A stretch of 54,604 nucleotides of DNA, from NCBI GenBank assembly GCA_030149525.1, contig JASBRJ010000331.1:1-54604 (forward strand), read 5' to 3'. A program made the translations under genes and the position numbers. The DNA is from a bacterium (GTDB lineage Bacteria; Vulcanimicrobiota; Xenobia; Xenobiales; JADMJV01). The notes under the pieces were generated by a model. The model saw nothing but the letters and a program-made list of their open reading frames with translations, had not been told where the DNA came from and did no database searches. Of this stretch, positions 8,102 to 16,166 are shown one piece after another. Numbering within the stretch: position 1 is the stretch's first letter; each line of letters begins with the position of its first letter.

Positions 8102-9285
8102 GCGTCACCCATTCGTTGCAGCATCTTAAGCTGAATCCAAGGTCCCACCATCTCATGGATGACCACGGCAGAGAGAACGACTCCCACAACCCAATCCACC
8201 AGATAGGCTCCAAAGGCCCATCGATAGCTGACCACCATGGCGATGGCGAGCCCACCCTGAGAGATGAGTCCCAAACCGGAGGTGACAGGTAGGGGCCAGT
8301 GGTTGGGAAGGCTTTGAACGGCCAGTGCCGTGCCCACGGTCTTGCCGATGAGTCTTGAGAGGACGTAGGCCAGGACCAGGGCAGGGAGGTTGGGGGTGAC
8401 GACCCAGAGGCACCCGCTCAGCAAGAGGAAGAGAACATAGAAGGCCCGTTCTCGGCGCACTAACCTCTGATAAATGGCCTCCGACCGGTCCGAGATGTTG
8501 ACCACCACCATCCCCGAGATGGCGCTCACGAAGAGCGGGGAAAGATGGAGGTACAGGCACAGTCCCGAGGACATTCCGATCACGCCGAAGACCATAAGGT
8601 CTCCTGCTGATTGGTCGAGGCTGCGAGCCTTCAATGTTCTTAAGAAAAAGCCAAAAATAACCCCCAGAAGAACCTGGAAGACAAACCAGAAAACGGGGTT
8701 GGTATAGTTGGCCTGGTGGAGACCTGGGCTAAAAGAGCACAGGACGCCAAGAGCCAGCAGGCCCGGAAAGTCGTCCAGGGTGGCGAAGAATCGCAGAGTT
8801 TCGAAGTTTGTGCCACGAACCAACCTCTCTCCTCCTAACATGAAAAGAGAGGCGGGTGCCGTGCCGGCTGCGGTTGCGGCCAAAAGGACGGCAGCTATGT
8901 AGGCTTCGGCCGTAGGGAGATGGAGATATTCTGAATCGAGGTAGAGGAAGGTGGCAAAAACAGCCGCGAAGGTGACAAGAGCTTGCAGCCAGGTGGCCAG
9001 GTACAATCGCAGGGGGAACTTGCGAAGAGTTCTGAACTCAAGGTTCGTGCCGAAAGTAAATCCCAACCAACCCAGACCGATGACGATGACCGGTCCGAGC
9101 TTGAGATAGGTCTCTTGATCGAGGATATCCAGTTCGTTGTAGCCGATACAGGCCCCCAGAAGAAGAAACAGGATTCCCGTTCTGGAGAAAAGGCGCAGTC
9201 CGGGGATTCGGCTTTTTCCTAAGACCTTGGCGGAACCGAGAAAAGAGACAAGCGCCAGTAAGGCGAGAAGCAGAATGGCTTTCAT
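8098..9285 (-). CDS. CPA2-type cation:proton antiporter (proximal gene)
   Basis: A 395-residue membrane protein starting at ATG 9285, 8 bp after the stop of the P-II-like/PilZ gene. It has about 12 hydrophobic stretches. The N-terminus starts directly with a transmembrane segment (MKAILLLALLALVSFLGSAK). GLGWLGFTFGTNLEF resembles the CPA2 helix region, and a later glycine-rich SGLGLISQGGLAIA segment resembles the discontinuous helix region of exchangers. No regulatory tail is visible. It is only distantly similar to the following antiporter, so the pair may be two separate transporters or halves of a heteromer. It is in the Na+/H+ exchanger superfamily rather than the NhaA type. Confidence 0.85.
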   Translation of the reverse strand: MKAILLLALLALVSFLGSAKVLGKSRIPGLRLFSRTGILFLLLGACIGYNELDILDQETYLKLGPVIVIGLGWLGFTFGTNLEFRTLRKFPLRLYLATWLQALVTFAAVFATFLYLDSEYLHLPTAEAYIAAVLLAATAAGTAPASLFMLGGERLVRGTNFETLRFFATLDDFPGLLALGVLCSFSPGLHQANYTNPVFWFVFQVLLGVIFGFFLRTLKARSLDQSAGDLMVFGVIGMSSGLCLYLHLSPLFVSAISGMVVVNISDRSEAIYQRLVRRERAFYVLFLLLSGCLWVVTPNLPALVLAYVLSRLIGKTVGTALAVQSLPNHWPLPVTSGLGLISQGGLAIAMVVSYRWAFGAYLVDWVVGVVLSAVVIHEMVGPWIQLKMLQRMGDA

Positions 9286-9293
9286 GAAAGTTG

Positions 9294-10508
9294 CTAGCTT
9301 CCGGCCGTGGTGGGACGCTTGACTAAATCGATGATGAGACTCCCCAAACGGTTCAGACGATTGGTTTCCAAAGCGTAGAAACGGATACTGTGAAGAAATT
9401 TATCTTCGGAAGGTCTCAGGTCGACCGTCATGCCTTCCAGGTATATCGCTTCATGGTTCTCGTGAGGCCCGAGAAGCAGGGCCACCTCGGTGCCGGGTGG
9501 CCAATCGACTTCCGATTCTATGAGGGCTCCCTGAACCCCGATGTCGAGAGCGACCGCCGGAACCGATTTTTCACCATCATACGTTTGCAAATCTGCGGGG
9601 ATTCTGGTCGCGATACGGCGGAGCTTTCGCCGTTGCACAAGGTGGTGGAGACTGTAACCCAGTTCTCGCAACAAATGGGCGATCCAGGAGGTGCTCAGTT
9701 TTTCGGGAGGTTCGTGATAGACCAGTCCACAGTGAAAGCCTCCCGCTACGGGTCGGCAAACCTCGACCTTGCAACGGATTCGCTCCTCCGACTCAAGAGA
9801 TTCTGGAGCGGTGATATCGACCACGCCGCTGAGTTCTTCCAAGCAGATTAAACCGAGGCCGAACAGACTGATGGAATGCAGCCTGGCGGGTAAAGCGTCG
9901 GCCGAGTTGGGCAGAACTGTGACCTGATAGTCACAGTCCACTCGTGGGGCGCGCCGTCTCTCTTTGAAGGCGTCCTCTTTTTGCAGCGGTTCCACGATGG
10001 ACTTCAGGCCGCTTGCCAACTTGGAGAGTAACCCGGGGGCTGGGAGATCGGCTCTCTTTAACGCCGCCAGCATGGCTCGCTCGAAGGTGGACTGACAGAT
10101 GTCCTCAGCTCCTAGGTCGGGAGCTGCGGAGCTGAGCGGTGTTTCACCGGCTCGCCTCACTTGAGGCCCGTTGGGGTGAAAGTTTACGAACTTGTCGACC
10201 GGGACCGTGAAGGCTATGCCGTGGGTCCCAGGATGTGTCCCGGGAAGCAGGTGATCTTCGATAGCTTTCATGGTCCGGTCGGCTAACGCGTCGTCTTCTA
10301 CCACGGAAAACACCGTATAATTGAAGCTACGCCCCTGGGTCACCAGATGGCGCAACCCTGCTATGACCGGGGCTTCACGAGAGAATTTATCTGTTCCTTG
10401 ACTCTCGATGACGGTGGCACCGGAAATACCCAGTTCCGCCATAGCCTGCAGCAGGTCGTTGAGACGCTTCGTTTCATTGAGAACACACACCAGCAATTTC
10501 ACAGCCAC
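9294..10508 (-). CDS. P-II-like signalling domain fused to two PilZ domains
   Basis: A GTG start at 10508 gives 404 residues. Residues 1-105 (MAVKLLVCVLNETKRLNDLL onward) match the P-II-like fold in beta-alpha-beta pattern, including the late V-P-V-D core strand. A linker follows, then two PilZ domains. The first has RRAPR with SISLFGLG, lacking the canonical Asp. The second has RKLRR/RRIATR with DIGVQGALI, close to the D-x-S/G-x-x-G c-di-GMP signature. P-II-like proteins bind adenine nucleotides and control transporters; PilZ domains bind c-di-GMP. As first gene of an operon with two antiporters, this protein is the likely regulator. No membrane segments are seen. The start lacks a clear Shine-Dalgarno. 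Confidence 0.8.
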   Translation of the reverse strand: MAVKLLVCVLNETKRLNDLLQAMAELGISGATVIESQGTDKFSREAPVIAGLRHLVTQGRSFNYTVFSVVEDDALADRTMKAIEDHLLPGTHPGTHGIAFTVPVDKFVNFHPNGPQVRRAGETPLSSAAPDLGAEDICQSTFERAMLAALKRADLPAPGLLSKLASGLKSIVEPLQKEDAFKERRRAPRVDCDYQVTVLPNSADALPARLHSISLFGLGLICLEELSGVVDITAPESLESEERIRCKVEVCRPVAGGFHCGLVYHEPPEKLSTSWIAHLLRELGYSLHHLVQRRKLRRIATRIPADLQTYDGEKSVPAVALDIGVQGALIESEVDWPPGTEVALLLGPHENHEAIYLEGMTVDLRPSEDKFLHSIRFYALETNRLNRLGSLIIDLVKRPTTAGS

Positions 10509-10576
10509 CGTGTTCGGGGCCGTGCGGGGCCCGTCCTGTGAGGGGTAACAGAGGAGATTCGGGCGAAGACGAGGCT

Positions 10577-11662
10577 ATGAAGGTTACCGTGGTTGGCGCC
10601 GGCCTGGTAGGACTGGCCGTGGCCTGGAGACTGGCCCAGCGAGGTGTTTCAGTTGTTGTAGTGGACGAGAGGCGAGCAGGAGCCGCTTCCAGGGTGGGAG
10701 CGGGTCTCTTGATTCCGGCCGGGGGGAGAGTCTCCAGGCATCAGTTGGCTCTCAAGGGCCGCTCGGCAGAGCTTTATCCTCACTTTATCGGCGAGTTGGA
10801 GGAAGAGACCGGTCTGGATTGCCAGTTTCGCGATGTCGACACTCTGACTGTGGCTCTTGAGCCGGGGGCGCAGAACGCTCTTAGCGGGATGAGCGGATGC
10901 CTTCGAGGCCTGGGAATTGAGCATGAGCTCCTGGATAAACAGCAGTGCAGAGAACGAGAGCCCGGACTCGGTCCCGAAGTAGGCGGTGGCTATCTAACGG
11001 CTGATCGCTCGGTCAACCCGGAGGCTCTTTTGAAGGCGCTGAGAGAAGCTTGTTCCAGCTGCTCGGTAGAATTTTTGTCAGAGGCCGCCGGAGCCGTGTC
11101 CCGTAGCTCCGTTACCCTGAGAAGCGGGGGCGTGGTGGAGTGCGATCGGGTGGTGGTTGCGGCGGGAGCCTGGATTGAGGAACTCCTTAAACTCCCGGTC
11201 TATCCGGTGAAAGGGGAAGTGGTCCTGTTGGAATGGTCGAAACCGCTGGTTTACCATCATCTTTGCGTGCAGAGAGAAAGCCTCTATCTGGTTCCAAGAG
11301 GAGAGTCGACTCTCGTTGTGGGTGCTACCGAGGAGGAGGTCGGTTTCGATGTCGCATCCGGTTGGCAGCGGAGTCTGATTGAACGGGCCGACCGGTTGGT
11401 GCCGGGAGTGGGGCAACTTAAGATTCTGGAGAGTCGGGTGGGCTTTCGCCCCAAGGTCGGCGACGGTCTACCGCTTCTGGGTGAATACCAGGGCGTTGTG
11501 GTGGCCGGGGGGCATTATCGTAACGGCATTCTTTTGACTCCGGTGACTGCGGAGCTGATAAGCGCCTATCTCCTCGAAGGAGAGATTTCAAAGTTCATGC
11601 GACCTTTTTTACCCGACCGCGATCTTCGTGACCGGCGAACCTGGGGGAGGGAGAAGAAATGA
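10577..11662 (+). CDS. FAD-dependent amine/glycine oxidase, ThiO-like (DAO family)
   Basis: ATG 10577 starts at the Rossmann dinucleotide-binding motif (KVTVVGAGLVGLAVAWRL, GxGxxG). The 361-residue length fits the D-amino-acid-oxidase family. Further family features are the ERRAGAAS/RVGAGLL segment after the second strand and a C-terminal FAD-contact block VGFRPKVGDGLPLLG...GGHYRNGILLTP. The HYRNGILL part is typical of glycine oxidase ThiO, which makes iminoglycine for the thiazole of thiamine. A GTG at 10538 would add 13 residues and has AGGAG inside it, so the start is not settled. No other thi gene is adjacent, so ThiO is a likely but not certain assignment. Confidence 0.82.
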   Translation: MKVTVVGAGLVGLAVAWRLAQRGVSVVVVDERRAGAASRVGAGLLIPAGGRVSRHQLALKGRSAELYPHFIGELEEETGLDCQFRDVDTLTVALEPGAQNALSGMSGCLRGLGIEHELLDKQQCREREPGLGPEVGGGYLTADRSVNPEALLKALREACSSCSVEFLSEAAGAVSRSSVTLRSGGVVECDRVVVAAGAWIEELLKLPVYPVKGEVVLLEWSKPLVYHHLCVQRESLYLVPRGESTLVVGATEEEVGFDVASGWQRSLIERADRLVPGVGQLKILESRVGFRPKVGDGLPLLGEYQGVVVAGGHYRNGILLTPVTAELISAYLLEGEISKFMRPFLPDRDLRDRRTWGREKK

Positions 11663-11706
11663 AAAAAGACCACGAGGCGGCCGTCTCTTTCAGCGAACAC
11701 CTACAT

Positions 11707-11725
11707 GGCCTTTCTTCGTAAGGCC
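11707..11725. other. Short hairpin between convergent genes
   Basis: GGCCTT and AAGGCC pair perfectly around a 7-nt loop in the 77-bp gap between the oxidase and metG stops. No U-run follows on either strand, so it is at best a weak bidirectional terminator. Confidence 0.35.
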
Positions 11726-11739
11726 CTCAATCAGCCGTA

Positions 11740-13734
11740 TTATCCCAGAGGGGTTCCGGGAGCAAGTTCGTTGATGGGCGCCACCAGGGTGACAGGATCG
11801 CCCTGACCGCCGGCGGCCACCAGCATGCCCTCGCTGACGATACCGAAGATTTTTCGGGGTTTGAGATTGTCGATGATGAAGATGGTTCGCCCGGTCATGT
11901 CTTCAGGAGTGTAGTCCTTGCGAATACCGGAGACGATGGTGCGGTCCTGGCGGCTTCCGTCGTCGACGGTGAGCCGGAGCAATTTGTCGGCACCTTCCAC
12001 GGCTTCGGCTTTGACAACCTTCACGGCGATAATCTTGATCTTCGTCCAGTCTTCATATCCGATGTAAGAAGGCTCTTCAGACTTCTTCTCGGCTTCTTTT
12101 GCGGGTGCGGCTTGTTCCACTTTGGTTTCCTTTCGCTCAGCCATTTCGTTTTCTAAATTCTCCAGGTCGAGCTTGGGCAAAAGAATTTCGGCCTTGCCCA
12201 GAGTCCAACCCAGTTCGATATCTGCCCGGAAGTCGTCCCAGTCCATGTCGTCCCAGGCTTTGTCGCCAGGATAGTTGATTTGGGCGTGAATCTTCTCGCT
12301 GAGACTTGGCATCACGGGGCTGAGTAACCCGAGCACCTTTCTCAGAATCTGGAAGGACACGGCAAAAAACGAATCCAGTCGCTCGTCGTCGCCCTGGTTC
12401 TGATTCTTCTTGAGAACCCACGGCTTTTCGTCGTCGATGAGCCGGTTGAGTTCTCTCACCAGCTCCCAGATAGCCTCCAGGGCTTCCTTGAATCGGTAGG
12501 TCTTGTAATCGTTAAGGGCGGAGTCAAAGTTACGATGCGCTTTCTGCATCAACTCCTGGTGCTCGGTGTATTCTCCGATCGTAGGCTGAATAACACCCTT
12601 ACGGAATCGACTTCCCATGGTGATCAATCGGTGGACGAGGTTGCCGAAGTCGTTGGCCAGGTCGTAGTTGTAACGTTTGGCCAGAGCCTGCACGGAGAAG
12701 TTTCCGTCGGAACCTACGGTGACCTCACGAAGCACGAAGTATCTCACACCGGCGGCCTGCACGAGCGCCACCGCATCCACGGGATGGAAGACGTTGCCGA
12801 GACTCTTACTCATTTTAGCTCCGTCGAAGTTCCAGTAGCCGTGAACCATGCACGATTTGGGCAACGGCAAACCGGCGGATTGGAGCAGAGCGGGCCAGAT
12901 CAGAGTATGAAACCAGGGGATGTCCTTGGCCATGATATGGACGTCACAGGGCCAATAGTTGCCTTCGGGCTGACCGTCTAAGGGGTCTTCTCCCTTGGAA
13001 AGCTTGTCGCAGGCCAATTCCACGTCGAAACCGCTACCTGTCATGTAGCTGAAAAGAGCGTCGCCCCAAACGTAAAAAACATGAGCCGGGTCCCAGGGTA
13101 GGGGAATACCCCAATTGGTGGAGGAGCGACTGATACAAAGGTCTCTTAGACCTTCCTTCAAACGGTTGAGCATCTCGTTGCGCCTGAAGTCGGGCACCAC
13201 AGCCTCAGGATTCTTCTGGTGGTATTCGGTGAGGAAATCCTGGTACTTGGAAAGTTTGAAGAAATAGGCGTCTTCGGTGAGGTATTTCAACCGAGGGTCT
13301 TTTTCCGGATTTTCCGGCAACTCGGATTCGTCTACGAACCGATTGTCGGTGGTATGATACCACCCGGAATAGTCGGCTTTATAAATATCGCCGTTGGCGT
13401 AGATCCTTTTGAAGACTGTTTGAACCGTCTTGTGATGTTCTGCGCTGGATGTTCTGACAAACTCATAGGGCCCGATTTCCAGCAGATCCCAGGCCTCATG
13501 AAAGTGAGGAATGAGACGGTCACAGAACGTCTTGGGAGTAATTCCCTCCTCGGCCGCCTTGTCGGCGATGTTCTGACTGTGCTCGTCGGAGCCGGTCACC
13601 AGCCGGCTGGAAATCCCGCAGCGACGATGATAACGGGCCAAAACGTCGGCAAGGATTGTGGTATAGCCCGTTCCCATGTGAGGGGGGGCGTTCACGTAGT
13701 AAATCGGAGTTGTGACGTAGTACTTGGAACTCAT
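11740..13734 (-). CDS. metG: Methionyl-tRNA synthetase with C-terminal tRNA-binding domain
   Basis: ATG 13734 (MSSKYYVTTPIYYVN) is the family start; an upstream in-frame extension is out of frame with ddl only by chance and is ignored. The 664-residue protein has the class I signatures PHMGTGYT (HIGH) and KMSKSLGN (KMSKS). A Lys/Glu-rich linker follows (ERKETKVEQAAPAKEAEKK), then an EMAP/Trbp111-like OB domain, including the KVVKAEAVEGADKLLRL region. It charges initiator and elongator tRNA-Met and acts in the cytoplasm. The catalytic domain lacks an obvious four-Cys zinc knuckle, as in short MetG types. It is divergent from ddl across 106 bp. Confidence 0.97.
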   Translation of the reverse strand: MSSKYYVTTPIYYVNAPPHMGTGYTTILADVLARYHRRCGISSRLVTGSDEHSQNIADKAAEEGITPKTFCDRLIPHFHEAWDLLEIGPYEFVRTSSAEHHKTVQTVFKRIYANGDIYKADYSGWYHTTDNRFVDESELPENPEKDPRLKYLTEDAYFFKLSKYQDFLTEYHQKNPEAVVPDFRRNEMLNRLKEGLRDLCISRSSTNWGIPLPWDPAHVFYVWGDALFSYMTGSGFDVELACDKLSKGEDPLDGQPEGNYWPCDVHIMAKDIPWFHTLIWPALLQSAGLPLPKSCMVHGYWNFDGAKMSKSLGNVFHPVDAVALVQAAGVRYFVLREVTVGSDGNFSVQALAKRYNYDLANDFGNLVHRLITMGSRFRKGVIQPTIGEYTEHQELMQKAHRNFDSALNDYKTYRFKEALEAIWELVRELNRLIDDEKPWVLKKNQNQGDDERLDSFFAVSFQILRKVLGLLSPVMPSLSEKIHAQINYPGDKAWDDMDWDDFRADIELGWTLGKAEILLPKLDLENLENEMAERKETKVEQAAPAKEAEKKSEEPSYIGYEDWTKIKIIAVKVVKAEAVEGADKLLRLTVDDGSRQDRTIVSGIRKDYTPEDMTGRTIFIIDNLKPRKIFGIVSEGMLVAAGGQGDPVTLVAPINELAPGTPLG

Positions 13735-13791
13735 AGAAATCCGCGTTCGATTGGAAAAACAAAGGTCCTTGCCTCCTGCCGCGTCAAGACG

Positions 13792-13807
13792 CTGCACTCG
13801 TGTGCAG
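13792..13807. promoter_or_regulatory. 16-bp perfect palindrome in metG/ddl divergent region
   Basis: CTGCAC and GTGCAG flank TCGT in the 106-bp gap between metG and ddl starts. It could be an operator for divergent promoters or a hairpin in the ddl leader, about 34 bp before ATG 13841. No confident -10/-35 pair is visible around it. Confidence 0.35.
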
Positions 13808-13840
13808 GGCCAATTCTTCAGATATGGAAATAATTTCAAC

Positions 13841-14977
13841 ATGAGCAAGAAATTGAATGTAGCTGTGGTTTTCGGAGGCCGTTCCGGAGAGCACGAAGTT
13901 TCGGTAATGTCGGCCCGTTCGGTGGTGGAGAACCTCGACCGAGAGAAATACAATGTTATCCCGCTTTACGTGAGCCGCGATGGGCAGTGGCTTCCGCCGG
14001 CCCAGGCCGAGGCCCAACTGGGAGGGGGAGATGTCAAAGCCCTCAAGACGGCCGGATTCGATGCCGACCAAAGTCTTGCTCTGGTCCCCGGAGTTGGGAG
14101 CACTCCCGGTCGCTGGCAGGGCGCCAATATTCAGTTAGACCAGATCGACATTATTTTTCCCGTCGTGCATGGCACCTATGGAGAAGACGGAACCCTGCAG
14201 GGTATGATGGAGATGGCCGATATCCCTTACGTGGGAGCGGGAGTTCTGGCATCAGCCCTGGGCATGGATAAGGCTCTTATGAAAGCTGTCTGTGAGCAGG
14301 CTGGAATTCCAGTGCTTCCGGCCTTCACCCTCACACGAGCCCACTGGGAGGCTACCCAGGGTTCGGGCCGGGAAGAGTTGCTGGAGCAGATCGAGAAGAC
14401 CGCCTCCTATCCCGCGTTCGTGAAACCGTGTAATCTCGGCTCCTCGGTGGGTATTTCCAAAGTGAGAAATCGAGAAGAGTTGCGCAAAGGGATCGATGAA
14501 GCGGCCCGCTTTGACCGAAAGATTCTCATAGAGAAGGGTCTGGAGTCACCCCGAGAGATCGAACTCTCCGTACTTGGAAACGATCACCCAGAAGTTTCTC
14601 TTCCCGGTGAAATCATCCACGGTGGCGACTTCTACGATTACCAAACGAAGTACTTCGAGACGCAAGGCCAGCAAACTCAAATCCCCGCCCACCTGACCGA
14701 AGAACAAACCCAAAAACTCCAGGAACTGGCCATTAAAACCTTCCTGACCCTGGATCTCAACGGCCTGTCTCGAGTCGACTTTTTGCTGGACGCCAAGGGT
14801 GACGAGTCGATCTATCTCAACGAAGTGAACACCATGCCCGGTTTCACCCCTATCTCAATGTACAGCATGATGTGGAAAGCGAGCGGTAGGCCGTATCATC
14901 AACTTCTGGACGAACTCATTCAACTGGGACTTGAGAGACACCGGGACAGAACGCGGAATCAGACAACCCCCGTTTAG
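13841..14977 (+). CDS. ddl: D-alanine--D-alanine ligase
   Basis: ATG 13841 begins the conserved start KLNVAVVFGGRSGEHEVS, with its GGRSGEHEVS signature. The 378-residue ATP-grasp enzyme also shows the FPVVHGTYGEDGT motif, KPCNLGSSVGISK (Lys and ATP-binding loop) and the C-terminal EVNTMPGFTPISMY metal/ATP block. It joins two D-Ala residues for peptidoglycan precursor UDP-MurNAc-pentapeptide. The Tyr/Phe at the specificity region was not analysed, so vancomycin-type D-Ala-D-Lac activity is not excluded, though the HGTYGEDG motif is the ordinary D-Ala-D-Ala type. It is not in a dcw-type cluster here. Confidence 0.96.
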   Translation: MSKKLNVAVVFGGRSGEHEVSVMSARSVVENLDREKYNVIPLYVSRDGQWLPPAQAEAQLGGGDVKALKTAGFDADQSLALVPGVGSTPGRWQGANIQLDQIDIIFPVVHGTYGEDGTLQGMMEMADIPYVGAGVLASALGMDKALMKAVCEQAGIPVLPAFTLTRAHWEATQGSGREELLEQIEKTASYPAFVKPCNLGSSVGISKVRNREELRKGIDEAARFDRKILIEKGLESPREIELSVLGNDHPEVSLPGEIIHGGDFYDYQTKYFETQGQQTQIPAHLTEEQTQKLQELAIKTFLTLDLNGLSRVDFLLDAKGDESIYLNEVNTMPGFTPISMYSMMWKASGRPYHQLLDELIQLGLERHRDRTRNQTTPV

Positions 14978-14988
14978 GCTCAGATTAC

Positions 14989-15029
14989 GCGTGGCGGAGC
15001 GAAGACTGTAACGCGGAGTTCCGCCACGC
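14989..15029. terminator. Perfect 10-bp inverted repeat between convergent genes
   Basis: GCGTGGCGGA (14989-14998) and TCCGCCACGC (15020-15029) pair perfectly around a 21-nt loop, placed between the ddl and secreted-protein stops. There is no T-run, so it may be a bidirectional attenuating hairpin or an mRNA 3'-end stabiliser rather than a classical intrinsic terminator. Confidence 0.6.
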
Positions 15030-15045
15030 CTCTTCTGGATGAAAA

Positions 15046-16077
15046 CTAGGACCCCGAGCGGGGCTCAATTTCCTCCAGCAGCTTTCGCTGGACCATCATC
15101 GACATTCGCATGAGGTCCTGCACGGTGCCCAAGCGCTCGTCCACAGCCAGCGTGACGGTCACGGCGTCTTCTGGAAAGAACGCCACCACCACCAGAAGCG
15201 ACTGAAGAACTTTAGGGTCCTTGCTTCGGCCCCGTTTGCTGGGCTCAACGTAGGTGATGGTCTTGCCGGCCAGATCTTTCACGGGGACTTCGTTGAAGGC
15301 GGGCGCGGTGAGGGCTTCGGCCTTCCCGCTATCCAGAAGTTCCGGGCGGGCCTCGCCTGTCGGTTCAAGATCTTCAAACGGCATTGCGTTGGGATCCTCT
15401 TCAGGGTCCTCGTCGGTCACTTCGATTCGGGTGAGGAAGGCCTCTTTGCCGATACCCTGGAGCATGGTCTGCCGGGTGGCTGCTTCTTTCATGGCACGGA
15501 ACGCCTCTTCGGCTTTGAATGAGGTCGTTCCACCGTAGGCGGCCACCTCAATGAAAACATCCTCTTCATCGAAGTAGCGACGTAAGGAGAAAGGCTCGGG
15601 AATCTCCTTCACCCGGAAAACAAACTGCTGGTCCACCGGAACCACACGGGGGGCCAGCAGAGCGGAGTTTCTTTGCTTCTCTTCTATCGGGGCCAGTTCT
15701 TCCCACACATCGGCAACCTTGGTCTCATCCTTTCGACGCGCCAGAATTCTTTGTGCATCCAAAGAGAGATTCTCGGGCAGAGCCGGGTCCAGAGTTGGCC
15801 AGGGAGGAACTTCCCATTGACTGGGACGCACCGGACGGTTGCCCAATTCGTTGGGAGCGGCAGCTATTTCAGCGAAGGGGGGCGGAGTGAGGATGAACAG
15901 CGGGTCGGCACTCTTACTCTCTTTTCGAAGCCGAGCACGGATATTGGTGACTCTTCGAATGTCGCCTGGGTTGGCTAGTCGCCAGGCGAGATCTTCGTCG
16001 TAGAGCACTTCGCTTTGAGCCGGTGCGCCCCACAAAAACATCATCAAACCTGCCGCTATCACCCAATGTTTACACAT
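15046..16077 (-). CDS. Secreted protein of unknown function
   Basis: The 343-residue product begins with a short basic/hydrophobic signal (CKHWVIAAGLMMFLWGAPAQ) and a plausible signal peptidase I site near APAQS. The mature part is acidic and Pro-rich, with repeated charged segments such as VTDEDPEEDPNAMPFEDL, and shows no catalytic motif known to me. Near the end, an extended beta-like stretch (LLVVVAFFPEDAVTVTLAV) precedes an amphipathic helix ending ERLGTVQDLMRMSMMVQRKLLEEI. It is probably periplasmic. Divergent from the next gene with only a short gap, so both promoters must lie in the 90 bp around 16078-16166. Confidence 0.7.
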   Translation of the reverse strand: MCKHWVIAAGLMMFLWGAPAQSEVLYDEDLAWRLANPGDIRRVTNIRARLRKESKSADPLFILTPPPFAEIAAAPNELGNRPVRPSQWEVPPWPTLDPALPENLSLDAQRILARRKDETKVADVWEELAPIEEKQRNSALLAPRVVPVDQQFVFRVKEIPEPFSLRRYFDEEDVFIEVAAYGGTTSFKAEEAFRAMKEAATRQTMLQGIGKEAFLTRIEVTDEDPEEDPNAMPFEDLEPTGEARPELLDSGKAEALTAPAFNEVPVKDLAGKTITYVEPSKRGRSKDPKVLQSLLVVVAFFPEDAVTVTLAVDERLGTVQDLMRMSMMVQRKLLEEIEPRSGS

Positions 16078-16166
16078 AAATCTCTGCCCAAGAACCCCTG
16101 AAAATGGTAAGCTCTCCTATACGACAATCTACCTCAGATTTTGTTCCGCAAAACTTTTCGGGGATT

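Noticed and set aside
11663-11739. Strong intrinsic terminator between the oxidase and metG
   Set aside because: The GGCCTT/AAGGCC hairpin has no U-run on either strand, so it is listed only as a weak hairpin.
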